From: JANQQC01 sp965262255
GTDB taxonomy: Bacteria; Pseudomonadota; Alphaproteobacteria; Caulobacterales; Hyphomonadaceae
Assembly: GCA_965262255.1 (NCBI GenBank)
Contig: OZ253505.1
Location: forward strand, 1,364,001-1,428,000
Direction: 5' to 3'
DNA length: 64,000 bases
This document shows positions 28,424 to 38,018 of the stretch, one piece after another. The notes beneath the pieces are model-generated. The model was not told where the DNA came from and made no database searches. It was given only the letters and a program-made list of their open reading frames with translations. The translations under genes and the position numbers were made by a program. Position 1 is the first letter of the stretch. Each line of letters starts with the position of its first letter.

Positions 28424-30127
28424 GTGGACATATCAGTTTTAGAAAAAATTTTGCAACAGCAAAGCAACTTGCCATTACACAGAAGCCTTCGGCAGTCGGA
28501 TTTGCTAGTTATTGGCAAGCAGCTCGCTAACATTCATAGTCAAGGAAAAGCAAACGTAGCCCAATATTTTACGTCCATCGACTGGAACAATATTGACGAT
28601 AGCTATTCAATACAATTACCTTACGTAATCATCGGCTTTGTTAGCGACGTGAAGGAAACTGCTGACAATGTTTTTGAATTTTTTCATACAATTTATACGA
28701 AGATATCTAGACGATATCATAACCTACTCTTGACCGCTTTTGACAAATGGGCCAAAACACACCCACACCAACTGGAACAATTATCTAAACTGTTGGAATC
28801 TTCCAATTCTGATAGTCCGTTTGGAAACTCTTTGTTACGCAACTGGTGTAAACACGATCAAGACGCGACGATAGTGGCGACTTTAAATTTTGTAAACATT
28901 GAGCGAGAAACGCTGAAGAGAGATGCTATTCTTGCGTTAGGAGACTTTGAAAATCTCTCGGAGGAAAATCACTTCAAAACAATGTCAGCATTGAAAACTA
29001 TAACGCTTACATTCTCTGAAGATAGTCAATGCCACGCTATAATTTCTATACAAAGATTGTTAAAGAGAGGCAGGAATAACACAGAATCTTTGCCTGAGTG
29101 CTTGATGAAATTATCCGAAAACCCTACTTCAAATATTCGCCATTTTCTTATTGGCAGTTTTGTAGAGTTAAGGAGCATATACCCCGAGCAACTTTGTAAT
29201 CGAATCATTGAATTAATGAAATCCGTTCCCAAAAATAAAAAGGAAACAATTGAACTTATAGATTTTACGTTGTATCAATTGGATACTAAAGTTGATCGCA
29301 CAACAATCTTTAACATTCTTACTGGCCTTCTATCTCAACAGGATCATTCTCCAAGCCTTGACGACTTCGAATCGACAATACCGAAAATACTCTCTTCGAA
29401 CGATCAAACGGTCGGATGGTATATTTCGAAATGGCTACATGAGGGTAATCCTTTAGTTTGCCATCAGCTGAACATGATCTTTCCACCAAATAGCGAGAAG
29501 CTTTTCAAGTTTAATTTAGACGATTTGAACCATTCCAAGGACGAGATATTCATACTTTCGAAAAGAATTTTTTGCTACCTAATACTAAGCAGAGGGATAG
29601 CAGTCTCTCTACTTTGCGAGTGCCTTAGAAAACTTAAGTACACCGATAGAAGGCAACTAGAGTTTGATATAGCTAACTATTGGTTAAGAAACTACCAAGA
29701 AGACATTAAGCTTTTTGAACAGGTAATAAACTCTAAATCCTCTAAGTCACTCCAATCATCTCTTATAAGATTAAAGTCGCTTCGAGACCAGTATATCAAA
29801 CCTTTAAAATCACTGTCAAGAAACTCCGCTTTTACCCTTACTAGCACGGAACAAAGCATTGAAAACGAAGTGAACGAGAACTTCTCCGAAGAAATTGCGA
29901 AAGAAGCTCAACAAAAAAGTCTGTTTCTTTCGTTTTTACCAGTTAAGAAAATACTACACGGGCGTTCTTGCATTACATATACACAAGCTTCTAACTCTGA
30001 CTCTTCTGTAAGGAATACCATAGAACTTCAAAACTTCAGTACAAAAATAGTTGTACCGAGTATGGACATCCTTTGTCCAAACTATCTGAGCTACCTTCGT
30101 AAAACTTTTTCTTTTGTCCGGGACTAA
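28424..30127 (+). CDS. alpha-helical-repeat (HEAT-like) protein, first gene of a two-gene cassette
   Basis: A 567-aa protein started by GTG at 28424 with GAGGT eight bases upstream. It has no signal peptide or membrane segment. From about residue 80 to 430 it is a chain of amphipathic helix pairs (DAILALGDFENLSEENHFK, CHAIISIQRLLKRGRNN, IRHFLIGSFVELRSIYPEQL), the pattern of HEAT or armadillo-type scaffolds. No enzyme motif is visible. The stop is followed by two bases and then the ATG of the nuclease-like gene, so the two are surely one operon. A role as sensor, scaffold or inhibitor for the nuclease is inferred from this layout. I do not recognise the pair as a named defence system. Confidence 0.75.
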   Translation: MDISVLEKILQQQSNLPLHRSLRQSDLLVIGKQLANIHSQGKANVAQYFTSIDWNNIDDSYSIQLPYVIIGFVSDVKETADNVFEFFHTIYTKISRRYHNLLLTAFDKWAKTHPHQLEQLSKLLESSNSDSPFGNSLLRNWCKHDQDATIVATLNFVNIERETLKRDAILALGDFENLSEENHFKTMSALKTITLTFSEDSQCHAIISIQRLLKRGRNNTESLPECLMKLSENPTSNIRHFLIGSFVELRSIYPEQLCNRIIELMKSVPKNKKETIELIDFTLYQLDTKVDRTTIFNILTGLLSQQDHSPSLDDFESTIPKILSSNDQTVGWYISKWLHEGNPLVCHQLNMIFPPNSEKLFKFNLDDLNHSKDEIFILSKRIFCYLILSRGIAVSLLCECLRKLKYTDRRQLEFDIANYWLRNYQEDIKLFEQVINSKSSKSLQSSLIRLKSLRDQYIKPLKSLSRNSAFTLTSTEQSIENEVNENFSEEIAKEAQQKSLFLSFLPVKKILHGRSCITYTQASNSDSSVRNTIELQNFSTKIVVPSMDILCPNYLSYLRKTFSFVRD

Positions 30128-30129
30128 AT

Positions 30130-31815
30130 ATGAAACAGATTCTTTCTCAATACTTGGCTTCTCTAAAGGAAAGCGGGGAATTAGATGTTATTATACCAGA
30201 TTTACTTAGCGATCGAGGATTCACCGTATATTCTCGACCGCAAATTGGTGTCCCACAATATGGAGTAGATGTTATGGCAACGGGGTTGGACCCCGATTCT
30301 AAAGAGAAAACATTGTATCTAATTACAATTAAGTCTGGAAACCTAACAAAAACTAACTGGGATTCTGGGCAAAATGCAATTCGGCCTTCTATCAATGAAA
30401 TACTTGACACGCAACTCCCTTTGTATACATCAGGAAACCGAGAGAATCTCCCCATAAAGGTTATTATTTGCATAGGCGGAGAGTTGAAACAAGAGGTAAA
30501 CTCTCAGGTTGTTGGATATTGTAAGTCAGTCTCTGAGAAGAACAATGTTCCCGTCGAAGTTTGGAACGGCGACCATTTAGCGAACATTTTTCTATCGTCT
30601 GATACTATGAACGAGACTATTTTTACAAAAAGGAATCAGAAGATTATAAGAAAAGTACTAGCGACATCTGATGATCCAGATATCTGTATTCGGAACTTTA
30701 ATCGTCTGTTAGAAAAAATAGTAAGCCAACGACGAAACACAATCAAGGTAACCTTACAGGCAGTAAGAACGGTGTACATAGCGATGAGTTTAATTTTCTC
30801 AGATTGTAAAAAATCCGGAAACATTGAATCTGCTTACCGATGTGTTACAAGAGGGACATTGAGCCTCTGGCAACTTTGTACCCCGGTAGCATCAGAGTCT
30901 AAGTCTTTTCGGGAAAAATTATTTTCGTTACGGGATGAAATGGTCAGTCTCTATATCTCTGTTTCACGAGAATACCTTAACCTCCATATTTCTCCTTTCT
31001 GTTTGTCGCGTGATGCATTGGCTCTGTCTGTCGAAACTCACTCTTCCGTCGCAGTAAATTTGAAGCTATTTGAGGCACTTGGGAGAGTGTCAATTATGGG
31101 GTTGTGGCTGTGCCAAGAAAAGAGTTTGGTTGAAGCAGAATCTAATTCATTCTGTGAAATTAATAAGGAAATTGATATTCTATCGAAATTATTAATGAGC
31201 ATGATTGACAATAATCCCGTTTTCTATTCGCCCTTACGCGATGATCATGCAATTGAGATTGTCTTAACTAGCTTATTCTTGGAGAAAAGTGGCAACAGAA
31301 AGTATCTTATCTGCTGGTTAAGCAAAATAACAGATTTATCAATCTTTAGCTTTAGAGAGAATCTAGCTTATCCGTGTATTTTAACCGACTATCGCAAATT
31401 GTCTGTTCATCCGCAAAACGGACAGAATTACAAGAAAGCAGTGACGCAGGGTAGCATTTTGTATCCAACACTAAGCGTTTTGCTGGCGAGAATAGGTGAT
31501 ACTGAGACGTTTTATACTTTGAACTATTTCTATACTACTGATATGCAACACAGTACATGGCAATTGTGGGTTCCAGACGATCTTACTGAACAACATCTGT
31601 ACAGAAATACAGCTCTGCACGGACAATGCATTTGTGATTTGAAATTAGACAGTCCTGAAGAACTTATCGATCAGTTAAAAAATGAAGCCAAGGTAAATCA
31701 TGCTAATTTTGCCCAAATTTCAGCCATAAAGCAAGAATTTTCACCAATCGTTCTAATGGCTTGTCAATTACATAGAATACCGGTACCAATACAGTTTATG
31801 ATATTAGATGTGTAG
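30130..31815 (+). CDS. restriction-endonuclease-like protein, second gene of the cassette
   Basis: A 561-aa protein. The N-terminal 160 residues resemble the PD-(D/E)xK fold: a helix with DLLSDRGFTV, Asp47 in QYGVDVMATG, and a core strand LYLITIKSG ending at Lys68. The residue two before that Lys is Thr66, where Glu or Gln is expected. The domain ends with VEVWNGDHLANIF, as in Mrr-like proteins of unknown role. The remaining 400 residues are helical without known motifs and could be a sensor or effector-contact region. It begins two bases after the upstream stop. The nuclease call is moderate. The missing acidic residue may mean a variant site, a different acidic donor, or a binding-only domain. 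Confidence 0.7.
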   Translation: MKQILSQYLASLKESGELDVIIPDLLSDRGFTVYSRPQIGVPQYGVDVMATGLDPDSKEKTLYLITIKSGNLTKTNWDSGQNAIRPSINEILDTQLPLYTSGNRENLPIKVIICIGGELKQEVNSQVVGYCKSVSEKNNVPVEVWNGDHLANIFLSSDTMNETIFTKRNQKIIRKVLATSDDPDICIRNFNRLLEKIVSQRRNTIKVTLQAVRTVYIAMSLIFSDCKKSGNIESAYRCVTRGTLSLWQLCTPVASESKSFREKLFSLRDEMVSLYISVSREYLNLHISPFCLSRDALALSVETHSSVAVNLKLFEALGRVSIMGLWLCQEKSLVEAESNSFCEINKEIDILSKLLMSMIDNNPVFYSPLRDDHAIEIVLTSLFLEKSGNRKYLICWLSKITDLSIFSFRENLAYPCILTDYRKLSVHPQNGQNYKKAVTQGSILYPTLSVLLARIGDTETFYTLNYFYTTDMQHSTWQLWVPDDLTEQHLYRNTALHGQCICDLKLDSPEELIDQLKNEAKVNHANFAQISAIKQEFSPIVLMACQLHRIPVPIQFMILDV

Positions 31816-31882
31816 TCCTGCGTACAGGTATACAGGATGATATAATACCACTATACAGCGATACCATCTGGCGGCAACAGTT

Positions 31883-32061
31883 ATGGGAAAGGTATTACTC
31901 ACCAACGCGGCCACACTCCCCACGCGATCAAAAAAAGGATGCAAGAAGCCTCTAACTATGCGTTAATCAAGCGCTTCGGGTTAAACATTTTGTCAATCAA
32001 GGAATGGCATGAACGAAAGTCGGAAGAAGGCCGACACTCTGAATTAGGAGGGTTTTCCTAG
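31883..32061 (+). pseudogene. IS481 transposase N-terminal remnant
   Basis: MGKVLLTNAATLP matches the IS481 start (compare MGQIIHANATTT at 2339). After a frame change it continues AIKKRMQEASNYALIKRFGL and SIKEWHERKSEEGR, the helix-turn-helix part. It ends at TAG. Only about 60 codons remain. Confidence 0.6.
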
Positions 32062-32111
32062 AATTGTCGCTTCTTGGCGTTGGCAAAATCCTAGAAGCAA
32101 GCTTGAATCAC

Positions 32112-32140
32112 TTGATTTCGATAAAAAAACATCGTAGAGT
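32112..32140 (+). promoter_or_regulatory. promoter of KTSC gene 1
   Basis: TTGATT (32112-32117), 17-base spacer, TAGAGT (32135-32140), 31 bases before the ATG. The same -35 and spacing recur at KTSC gene 2, and with one mismatch at gene 3. Confidence 0.5.
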
Positions 32141-32170
32141 ACCCAATGTACCAAGCTAGGAGACTCCAAA

Positions 32171-32383
32171 ATGGAACACAACTCACTTACGCCAATTGAC
32201 ATTGAAGCAGTTGGCTATAACGAAGAACATAAGACTGTTGAGATCAGGTTCAAGAACGGTGCCGTCTACGAATATTACGACTTCCCATCAGATGTTGTCG
32301 AGAACTTCGTTAACGCTAACTCGTTGAACGAGTTCTTTGAAGCCAAGATACGCCGAGTCTATGCGTTTTCACGAGTAGATTGA
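32171..32383 (+). CDS. KTSC-domain small protein 1, 70 aa
   Basis: A complete KTSC-domain protein: IDIEAVGYNEEHKTVEIRF, then KNGAVYEYYDFP, then FFEAKIRRVYAFSRV. KTSC domains are about 60-70 residues and occur as stand-alone proteins or beside phage and stress genes; their biochemical role is not established to my knowledge. It has an AGGAG site and its own promoter. Two paralogues of exactly the same length lie at 43345 and 43790. The position-4 Lys of the domain name is not conserved here. Confidence 0.85.
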   Translation: MEHNSLTPIDIEAVGYNEEHKTVEIRFKNGAVYEYYDFPSDVVENFVNANSLNEFFEAKIRRVYAFSRVD

Positions 32384-32618
32384 CGAAAGGCTGAAACACC
32401 GAAGTAGATTAGCGAGCTTCGGGCGTTCTCAAGACTCGAGCGTTCCACTAATTTGGACAGTCGCTTCTGTCAGGCGTAGCGTACAATTTCATTGAAGCGA
32501 CTTTGGTGCATTCCATCAAGGTCGAGAATAGATGGTACTGCTTTCACTCCAATACTACCAATGTTTCCGTCACTCCTACACCTTGCGTCAATATTCTTCG
32601 TGAATTGATTGCACCCTA

Positions 32619-33663
32619 GAGCAGTTCCGGAACAAGTAAGGATAAATTACATTTTGTACCCGCAGGAACGAATATAATTAATACACTCTTTAGGTGTGAA
32701 TAATTTCGGCAGTTGTTTTAAAATTTTGGTTAATCGCTCGACACTTCGTTCAGCCTTTTCTCTTAGATGGGCTTTTGACTTGGAAAACAGTTTTTCGATC
32801 GGATTTAGATCTGGACTGTAAGGTGGTAGAAACCATAGTTGAGCACCAAGAGATTCTATAAAGTTTCTTATTTTCGGATTTTTGTGCGCTCTAAGATTGT
32901 CCATTACGACAATTGAATTTGGCTTTATAATTTTTGATAGTCGTTTTACGACCCATTCATAAAACCGTTCAGTTGTCATTGGCCCATCGTAGACCTCAGC
33001 AGCTCGCATTCCTTTTGTTGTAACTGCAGCAGTCAACGTGAGTGACTTCCAGTTACTCTTCGGAACTGCTACCTGTAATCTCTCGTTACTTAGACATCGT
33101 CCATAAAGACGGATCATATCAGTGGAAGCCCCCGTCTCATCGCACCAGATGAAGCGTTTGATGTCTATTGTTCTACAGGCGATTTTCTTCCAGATGATTC
33201 GCGCTATTCTAACATCACGTCTCTTTTACTCCGCCGCATGTCCTGTTATCTTTTTCCGGGTAATCTTTCGTTTTCTAAAGAAGTCATAAAGAGTTGATAT
33301 AGAAAAACGTTCCTTAGTCTTCTCGTACACCCGCTCACTAATCTCTAGTAAAGTAGCCGTGGAATGCTTTTTTAAAACTCCTAGGATATCTTTCTCGTGT
33401 TTCTTCGTTCTCTTAGACCGACGATCACCGCCCATTGGCTTCGGCTTCAGATCGACTGATTCGTCGAATTGCTTCACCATCGCCGATACAAATGAAGGAG
33501 AAACCTCAAATTTCTCTGCCGCTTCCTTCTGCCGATGGCCTGATTTAACGTATTTGACCACTGCAATACGGATTTTTTCAGGTATTGGTTTTGCCATTGT
33601 CTTCTCCTTGAATGGACAAAAACTAAAGTATAGCAAAAATCCTTACTTGTTCCGGAACTGCTC
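32619..33663 (-). mobile_element. IS630-family element with TA target duplication
   Basis: Perfect terminal inverted repeats: GAGCAGTTCCGGAACAAGTA begins at 32619 and its reverse complement ends at 33663, with identity continuing a further 6 bases inward. TA dinucleotides flank both ends (32617-32618 and 33664-33665), as expected for IS630/Tc1-type insertion. The element is about 1045 bp and holds one transposase gene. The identical ends suggest recent arrival. Confidence 0.92.
32647..33636 (-). pseudogene. IS630-family transposase with one nonsense codon
   Basis: A single 329-codon frame is broken only by TAA at 33226-33228 (codon 137). The N-terminal part is a helix-turn-helix (MAKPIPEKIRIAVVKYVKSG, RFSISTLYDFFRKRKITRKK). 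After the stop, translation continues KRRDVRIARIIWKKIACR, FIWCDETGAS (first Asp), VVMDNLRAHKN (second Asp) and YSPDLNPIEKLFSK (Glu). All three catalytic residues are intact, so one base change would restore it. Some IS630 elements use frameshifting, but here both halves are in the same frame. Confidence 0.9.
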
Positions 33664-33817
33664 TAGTCTATATTCTGGATCTATCAATTACGGAGAACAA
33701 CCCTCTACAAATAGTCCTTCAAATCTGATTTTCTTCCACCTTTCGTATGTCCTGAGGTGTTGTAAGAATGACCGTAATACGAATGAAATTTACCTTACAT
33801 CCTCAGCCTACCATAAT

Positions 33818-35296
33818 TCAAGAACTAAACTCTTCTATCGGCCAACTCGGTATATCGACATGAATACTGTTCTCATCTGAGAGTTTAGATTCCCTAATGA
33901 TTTCCTCTTGCCTCATCATGAGCGATAAGTAAATTATAGCCTCCCTTGCCAACTTAAGCAATTTTAATGTTCTTTCAGAAAATTCTTCTATCGTTATACT
34001 CAAATTATACTCTGTACTTTCTTTGGTCTCGTATTTTACAAAACTTACAAAGCGATGTTCTAGTTGGTGCCTCAACGTTGCTAGCGATTCTGCAAGTGGT
34101 TCAGAACATTCAACAACTTGTTTATCCCATAAATCTAATGATACAAAGTACAATCCTCGTAGAAACCAATTTCTACTCTCAGAAATTTTTTCATGAATTT
34201 CTTGTGTGTTCTGATTTTTATACCAAACATTTTTGATTGTTACCTTTCCAACTTTCTTTCCTAACTGAAAGTAATCATTTAAAAACAAAGCTATTTTATC
34301 AAAAATCGAATATATCGAACGGAAAGAATATCTGAATTTTGCAGTGTAGTGTCCAAACTTGTGATTTTCTCCTGTATCGATTAACAGAACATCCTTCATT
34401 ATATATTCTAAGTCCAACTTTCTCACAGCTGTGTAAAATTCATACCGAGCGCTCACAAACTCTTGTTTAATAATGTTAAAGTAAACTGGAAATCTCGGAG
34501 TTTCACTTTGTTTATATACATGATCCGGTAAGTGTAGTACGTCTTGTGCCACGACACTACGAGTCAAAATGTCATTTAGCGGGTTTAAAAATAATCTGTT
34601 ATCTAGACACCATACTCTATATTCCCTTTCCTCAAATGTTGCTCCAACCTCAAATGCATCAAGGTCGAAATTTTCATTGAAACCATTATCCGAAAGTGTT
34701 TTCTTGATCTGTATAACGCGTTTTGCTAACGTCGTCTTATATGATTTGAAATCCTCATTTTCCCAATACGCTCTTGTCGACAAAGCAAATTCGAAGTCAT
34801 TTTGTGCAGAACTAAGAGCCAACAAGGTATGAGAAGGATCGTATAATCCTAATGCATAACTTTGAACCCCGATTCCTCGATTACAGTAGGCCTTTGCAAA
34901 CTGTGGAATCGCTTCAATTGCCAAATGCCACTGCTCTATAGCCGCAACGGGTCGCCCTAGAAAACTCAAGCTATTCCCCAAATTCGTTCTGATTTGACTC
35001 ACATGCTCTTTTTCAAGCGCAATAGAGGAAAAATACTGTACCGCCGATCTCAGAGCGAAAATCTCCTCTACTGTTTCCGGAAGTTTCCAACTAAGACGAT
35101 CATCTTCAGAGTTCAACCTAATTTTACTCAAACCCGCAAAGCAATTTCCAAGGAAATACCATAGTATCGGTTTGTTTGCCTCAGTACTCACTTCTATGTA
35201 TCTCTTGCACTTTTCAGCCAACTTTTCTAACTCAGAGCTACAAGAAGAGTCTATCGCCAAATCGATTTTTTGGCCTAAAGATTTCAAGTTTTCCAT
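33818..35296 (-). CDS. TPR protein with LA2681-type HEPN domain
   Basis: A 492-aa protein. The first 190 residues form TPR-like helix pairs (SQIRTNLGNSLSFLGRPVAA, FAKAYCNRGIGVQSYALGLY). The C-terminal half matches the HEPN family first noted around Leptospira LA2681: IYSIFDKIALFLNDYFQLG followed by the active-site-like RHQLEHRF (R-x4-H). HEPN domains of this kind are usually metal-independent RNases in toxin or abortive-infection roles, and TPR repeats would sense a partner. The ATG has CTGGAG seven bases upstream. It is a single gene between an IS630 and IS debris, and is intact. The toxin role is inferred from the family. Confidence 0.8.
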   Translation of the reverse strand: MENLKSLGQKIDLAIDSSCSSELEKLAEKCKRYIEVSTEANKPILWYFLGNCFAGLSKIRLNSEDDRLSWKLPETVEEIFALRSAVQYFSSIALEKEHVSQIRTNLGNSLSFLGRPVAAIEQWHLAIEAIPQFAKAYCNRGIGVQSYALGLYDPSHTLLALSSAQNDFEFALSTRAYWENEDFKSYKTTLAKRVIQIKKTLSDNGFNENFDLDAFEVGATFEEREYRVWCLDNRLFLNPLNDILTRSVVAQDVLHLPDHVYKQSETPRFPVYFNIIKQEFVSARYEFYTAVRKLDLEYIMKDVLLIDTGENHKFGHYTAKFRYSFRSIYSIFDKIALFLNDYFQLGKKVGKVTIKNVWYKNQNTQEIHEKISESRNWFLRGLYFVSLDLWDKQVVECSEPLAESLATLRHQLEHRFVSFVKYETKESTEYNLSITIEEFSERTLKLLKLAREAIIYLSLMMRQEEIIRESKLSDENSIHVDIPSWPIEEFSS

Positions 35297-35494
35297 TATT
35301 CAACTCCAGTAGGAATAGAGAAACAGGATATTTCTGCGATAGGTAATTTGTTTGTCTAAACCGTAATTTCGATGGGTTGGGTGAATTTTTCGACAACTTC
35401 AATTTTGTGTTTACCTCGGAACAATCACCAAAATGGCGAAAAGCTGTAAAAATGTCGCAGATTATCCGAAAAATTATTAAAAATGAAATTATGT

Positions 35495-35800
35495 CTTGAC
35501 TCGAAGCATACGGATCCAAAAGTAAACTTCTTCTCATTAAAAGGAAGACCGTCTTATCTTTGCTGTAGCATCGAGTTAGACGTAACAGTAGGAGGTATTT
35601 CTGGCTATTGTAACACAAATTTTAGATAATGATTTAGAATTCAAAGGCTGATATAACGCCAAAGTGGTGTCTATTATACTTCAAAAGGGAAGCAAACTCA
35701 TTATCATAAGAGAATAGTTACGGCTTGGCGCAACTCCCGCGAAGGAGTCTAAAGGTTTAGGTAGCGGCAATGGTCATCGGTATCCCTCAGAGTAACAGTA
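35495..35800 (+). pseudogene. decayed left end of a DDE-type IS (same as 39377 element)
   Basis: This aligns at DNA level with the left end and first 60 codons of the intact element at 39377. Shared words include the GACTCG end motif, AGTAGGAG, and CTATTGTAACACAAA at the start codon, with many point changes and small gaps. It abuts the RloA remnant at about 35801. Confidence 0.65.
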
Positions 35801-35975
35801 CAATTGGTGTCGTACTGAACCCACCTTGTAAATACGCCTTTTGAAACTGAGTACCGAATCGAGTTTTAAACTCCGAAAACGATTATAGACTGGAGGCATG
35901 CCCTCAGTCTTTATCCAACATCCAAACTTGGTCTCGTTCTATAAGATATGTGAGGGTAGTTGACATAATGCGTTA
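35801..35975 (-). pseudogene. third RloA copy, C-terminal scrap
   Basis: The stretch matches the last 50 codons of RloA copy 2, including the exact word CCTTGTAAATACGCCTTTTG near its stop, with scattered changes and frameshifts. It is about 2 kb from RloA copy 2, so RloA units were once more numerous here. Confidence 0.65.
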
Positions 35976-36061
35976 TACCTCGGTCTTCACAAGCTGGTTC
36001 GAATTCCGCTCTAGAGCGTTTGCAGCGCAAGTTGATGTAAATTGAGGCTCCAGCTTAACAA

Positions 36062-36150
36062 ATGAACAAATTATCTTTAAGGAACTGCCTAAGGCGGAAA
36101 CTTCATCTATTAAGAAGCGGAAGAAATTGAGACAATCAACTTGATTCGCT
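36062..36150 (+). repeat. repeat shared with the end of the 44299 gene
   Basis: About 85 bases resemble 44560-44650. Both encode a C-terminus of the form PKAETS-x-I-x-KRKKLR ending at TGA. It is a fragment of an unidentified gene present twice in the window. Confidence 0.5.
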
Positions 36151-36155
36151 AACGC

Positions 36156-37076
36156 TATAAACTCAGAACCACGATCAGTTTGAACAGCCTAAATCTTAAA
36201 TGGCGCTTGACATAACAACTTTCTCAGCAGATATGTCGCATTCTCTGCCGAGATTGAACTGAAGGGCTGGGAATACAAAAACGTTGTATTGCAACAGACC
36301 GCGTTGATTTGATACACAAACTGATTCGTGCCGTCAACTTTGATAAACAACGTATCAATATGCATTAGCCATGTAGACTCTAACTTGTCAACCCTGCCTC
36401 CGGTCTCGGTATCGCTTGCGGACGAGACGAATGATCGCTCTTGCTTCGCTTCTTCGCAAATTTAATACTATAGTAAGACGTGATCTGCTTCTCGTGTATC
36501 AACTCCGATTCCATACGACAAACCATCGCACGACTGACTGTTATACCCTGCAGCTTCAGAAGTCCCAGTATCTTAACACCGCTCCAAGCCTGCCACTTCA
36601 GCCGTAACTCTAATACTTGCTCCTTGAGCTTATCGTAACGATTTCAATCCTCCCGTGAACGAACATTATGAGACCGGGACACCAACGGTTTCGGTTGCGT
36701 CTACCATCGGTTCAAGGTACTGTAAGGGATACCGATAACCTTATCCGCAGCCTTGACCGTTAAACTCCCGTTGCAGAGGTTTTGCCAAGCCTTAACCATA
36801 TGAGGATTTGCTCCTCTATTGATAAACCTAGGATACCCGCGGTGTTCATAAGATACTGTAGGATTAAGTCTGAAAATTCAAATTTTGGGGAAAAGCGTTT
36901 CTTGGGGATTTCAAAATCCCCAAGAAACGCTTCTCGCGATCAAGCGATCCCCAAAAATTTGTGTTCCAATAGACATGGAAGATCTCCTCCTGTTGCTATT
37001 GATACGAACCTACAGTATGGACGATCTTCTTCTTTTTGTGAAGACGCTGTTTTGGTTCCATATGTCCCGAGTCAGG
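36156..37076 (-). pseudogene. decayed copy of the DDE-type IS, reverse orientation
   Basis: This is the reverse complement of the intact element at 39377, from its GACTCGGGACATATGGAACC end (at 37057-37076) to roughly codon 260 (words for TDRGSEF at 36156-36200). Many indels and stops break the frame. An IS256-type right end with its 40-bp palindrome is inserted or fused near 36850-36955. Confidence 0.75.
36893..36932. repeat. 40-bp near-perfect palindrome
   Basis: The arms AAGCGTTTCTTGGGGATTT and its complement match except at the central pair. Flanks (TACTGTAGGATTAAGTCTG on the left) match the right end of IS256 copy 2, so this is a leftover IS256 end. Confidence 0.85.
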
Positions 37077-37332
37077 TCATTTATCCAATTCAATCAGTTC
37101 CGAAGAACAAGCCTCGACAAACGATCCTCTATATCGGGATCATCTAGCGGAAAGTTCAACAGCATACCTCATTTGTAAACTTTGGTACTCTTTTCATCCA
37201 AACATAGCTTTGATGCGACAGATCAGTGTCTACATCACACTCTCCTCCAAAAACTCATCTGTACTTTATTTGAACACAAGGTTACCGCCCTCGCTTAGAC
37301 AAGCGTGTATAATGCGTAGTGACTTTCCAAAA

Positions 37333-38004
37333 CTACGGACTAATTTTCTTCTTGAGTTTTCGCAGTTTCTCTACTATCAGATAGACTCGCGATGAGGAAT
37401 CTTCACAGTAAATTGGTGATCCACTCAATTTCGCTTGCTCTAATCCGCTCTTAGCATTCTCAATTGCATTGTCTACTCTCATAGAGAGTTCACCATATAT
37501 ACTTTTACAATCTGATTTTTTGTAGTTAGTGAACCCCGGGTGTTGTTTCAAATCCTTTATTACTTTATCACAAGGCGAACCAGTAATCCCATATGGTTTT
37601 GTCGACCTCAAGAAATGTAACAGAAACCAAATTTCGAAACAGGGAATCGAGGGGACAGCAACAATTTTACATGATTTAGATTTCTTATCTAGCTTTCCTA
37701 TCTCCTCGATTGAAAAAATGTATGAAGAATGAGAGTCTCTATCAAATAGACAAAAAATAATCTCAAACTCACTATCTTTTCGTAACACTTCCTTCAATTT
37801 TGCGATAACAGAAGCCGGAGTTGGCGAATCGCTAGATTTAACAATAACCCGGGCCGATGCTATTTCTAACTCAACTCGCATTCTTCAAAAATAGTCGGGT
37901 TCAGTATTGGTACCTTCTGTAATGATCAAGACTCGAGGTAAATCCTTCAACCTCAAGTTCCGTCGCTGGAATTTTCCAAGTGTGCTAATACCTTTCCTAG
38001 TCAT
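37333..38004 (-). pseudogene. RloB copy 2 with one nonsense codon
   Basis: One frame from the ATG at 38002-38004 is broken only by TGA at 37885-37887 (codon 40). Before the stop it reads PRVLIITEGTNTEPDYF, the conserved RloB start with a toprim-like Glu. After it comes RMRVELEIASARVIVK, CLFDRDSHSS (a DxD) and PCFEIWFLLHF, to a normal end. RloB works with RloA; a nuclease role fits the toprim-like pattern but is not proven to my knowledge. It lies 14 bases after RloA copy 2. A shorter product from an internal ATG at 37881 would lack the first Glu. Apart from the stop it is well preserved. Confidence 0.8.
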
Positions 38005-38018
38005 TTAGTTAGACCTTT

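Noticed and set aside
33226..33228. Programmed frameshift between two IS630 transposase frames
   Set aside because: Both halves are in the same frame and are separated by a single TAA, so no frameshift is needed.
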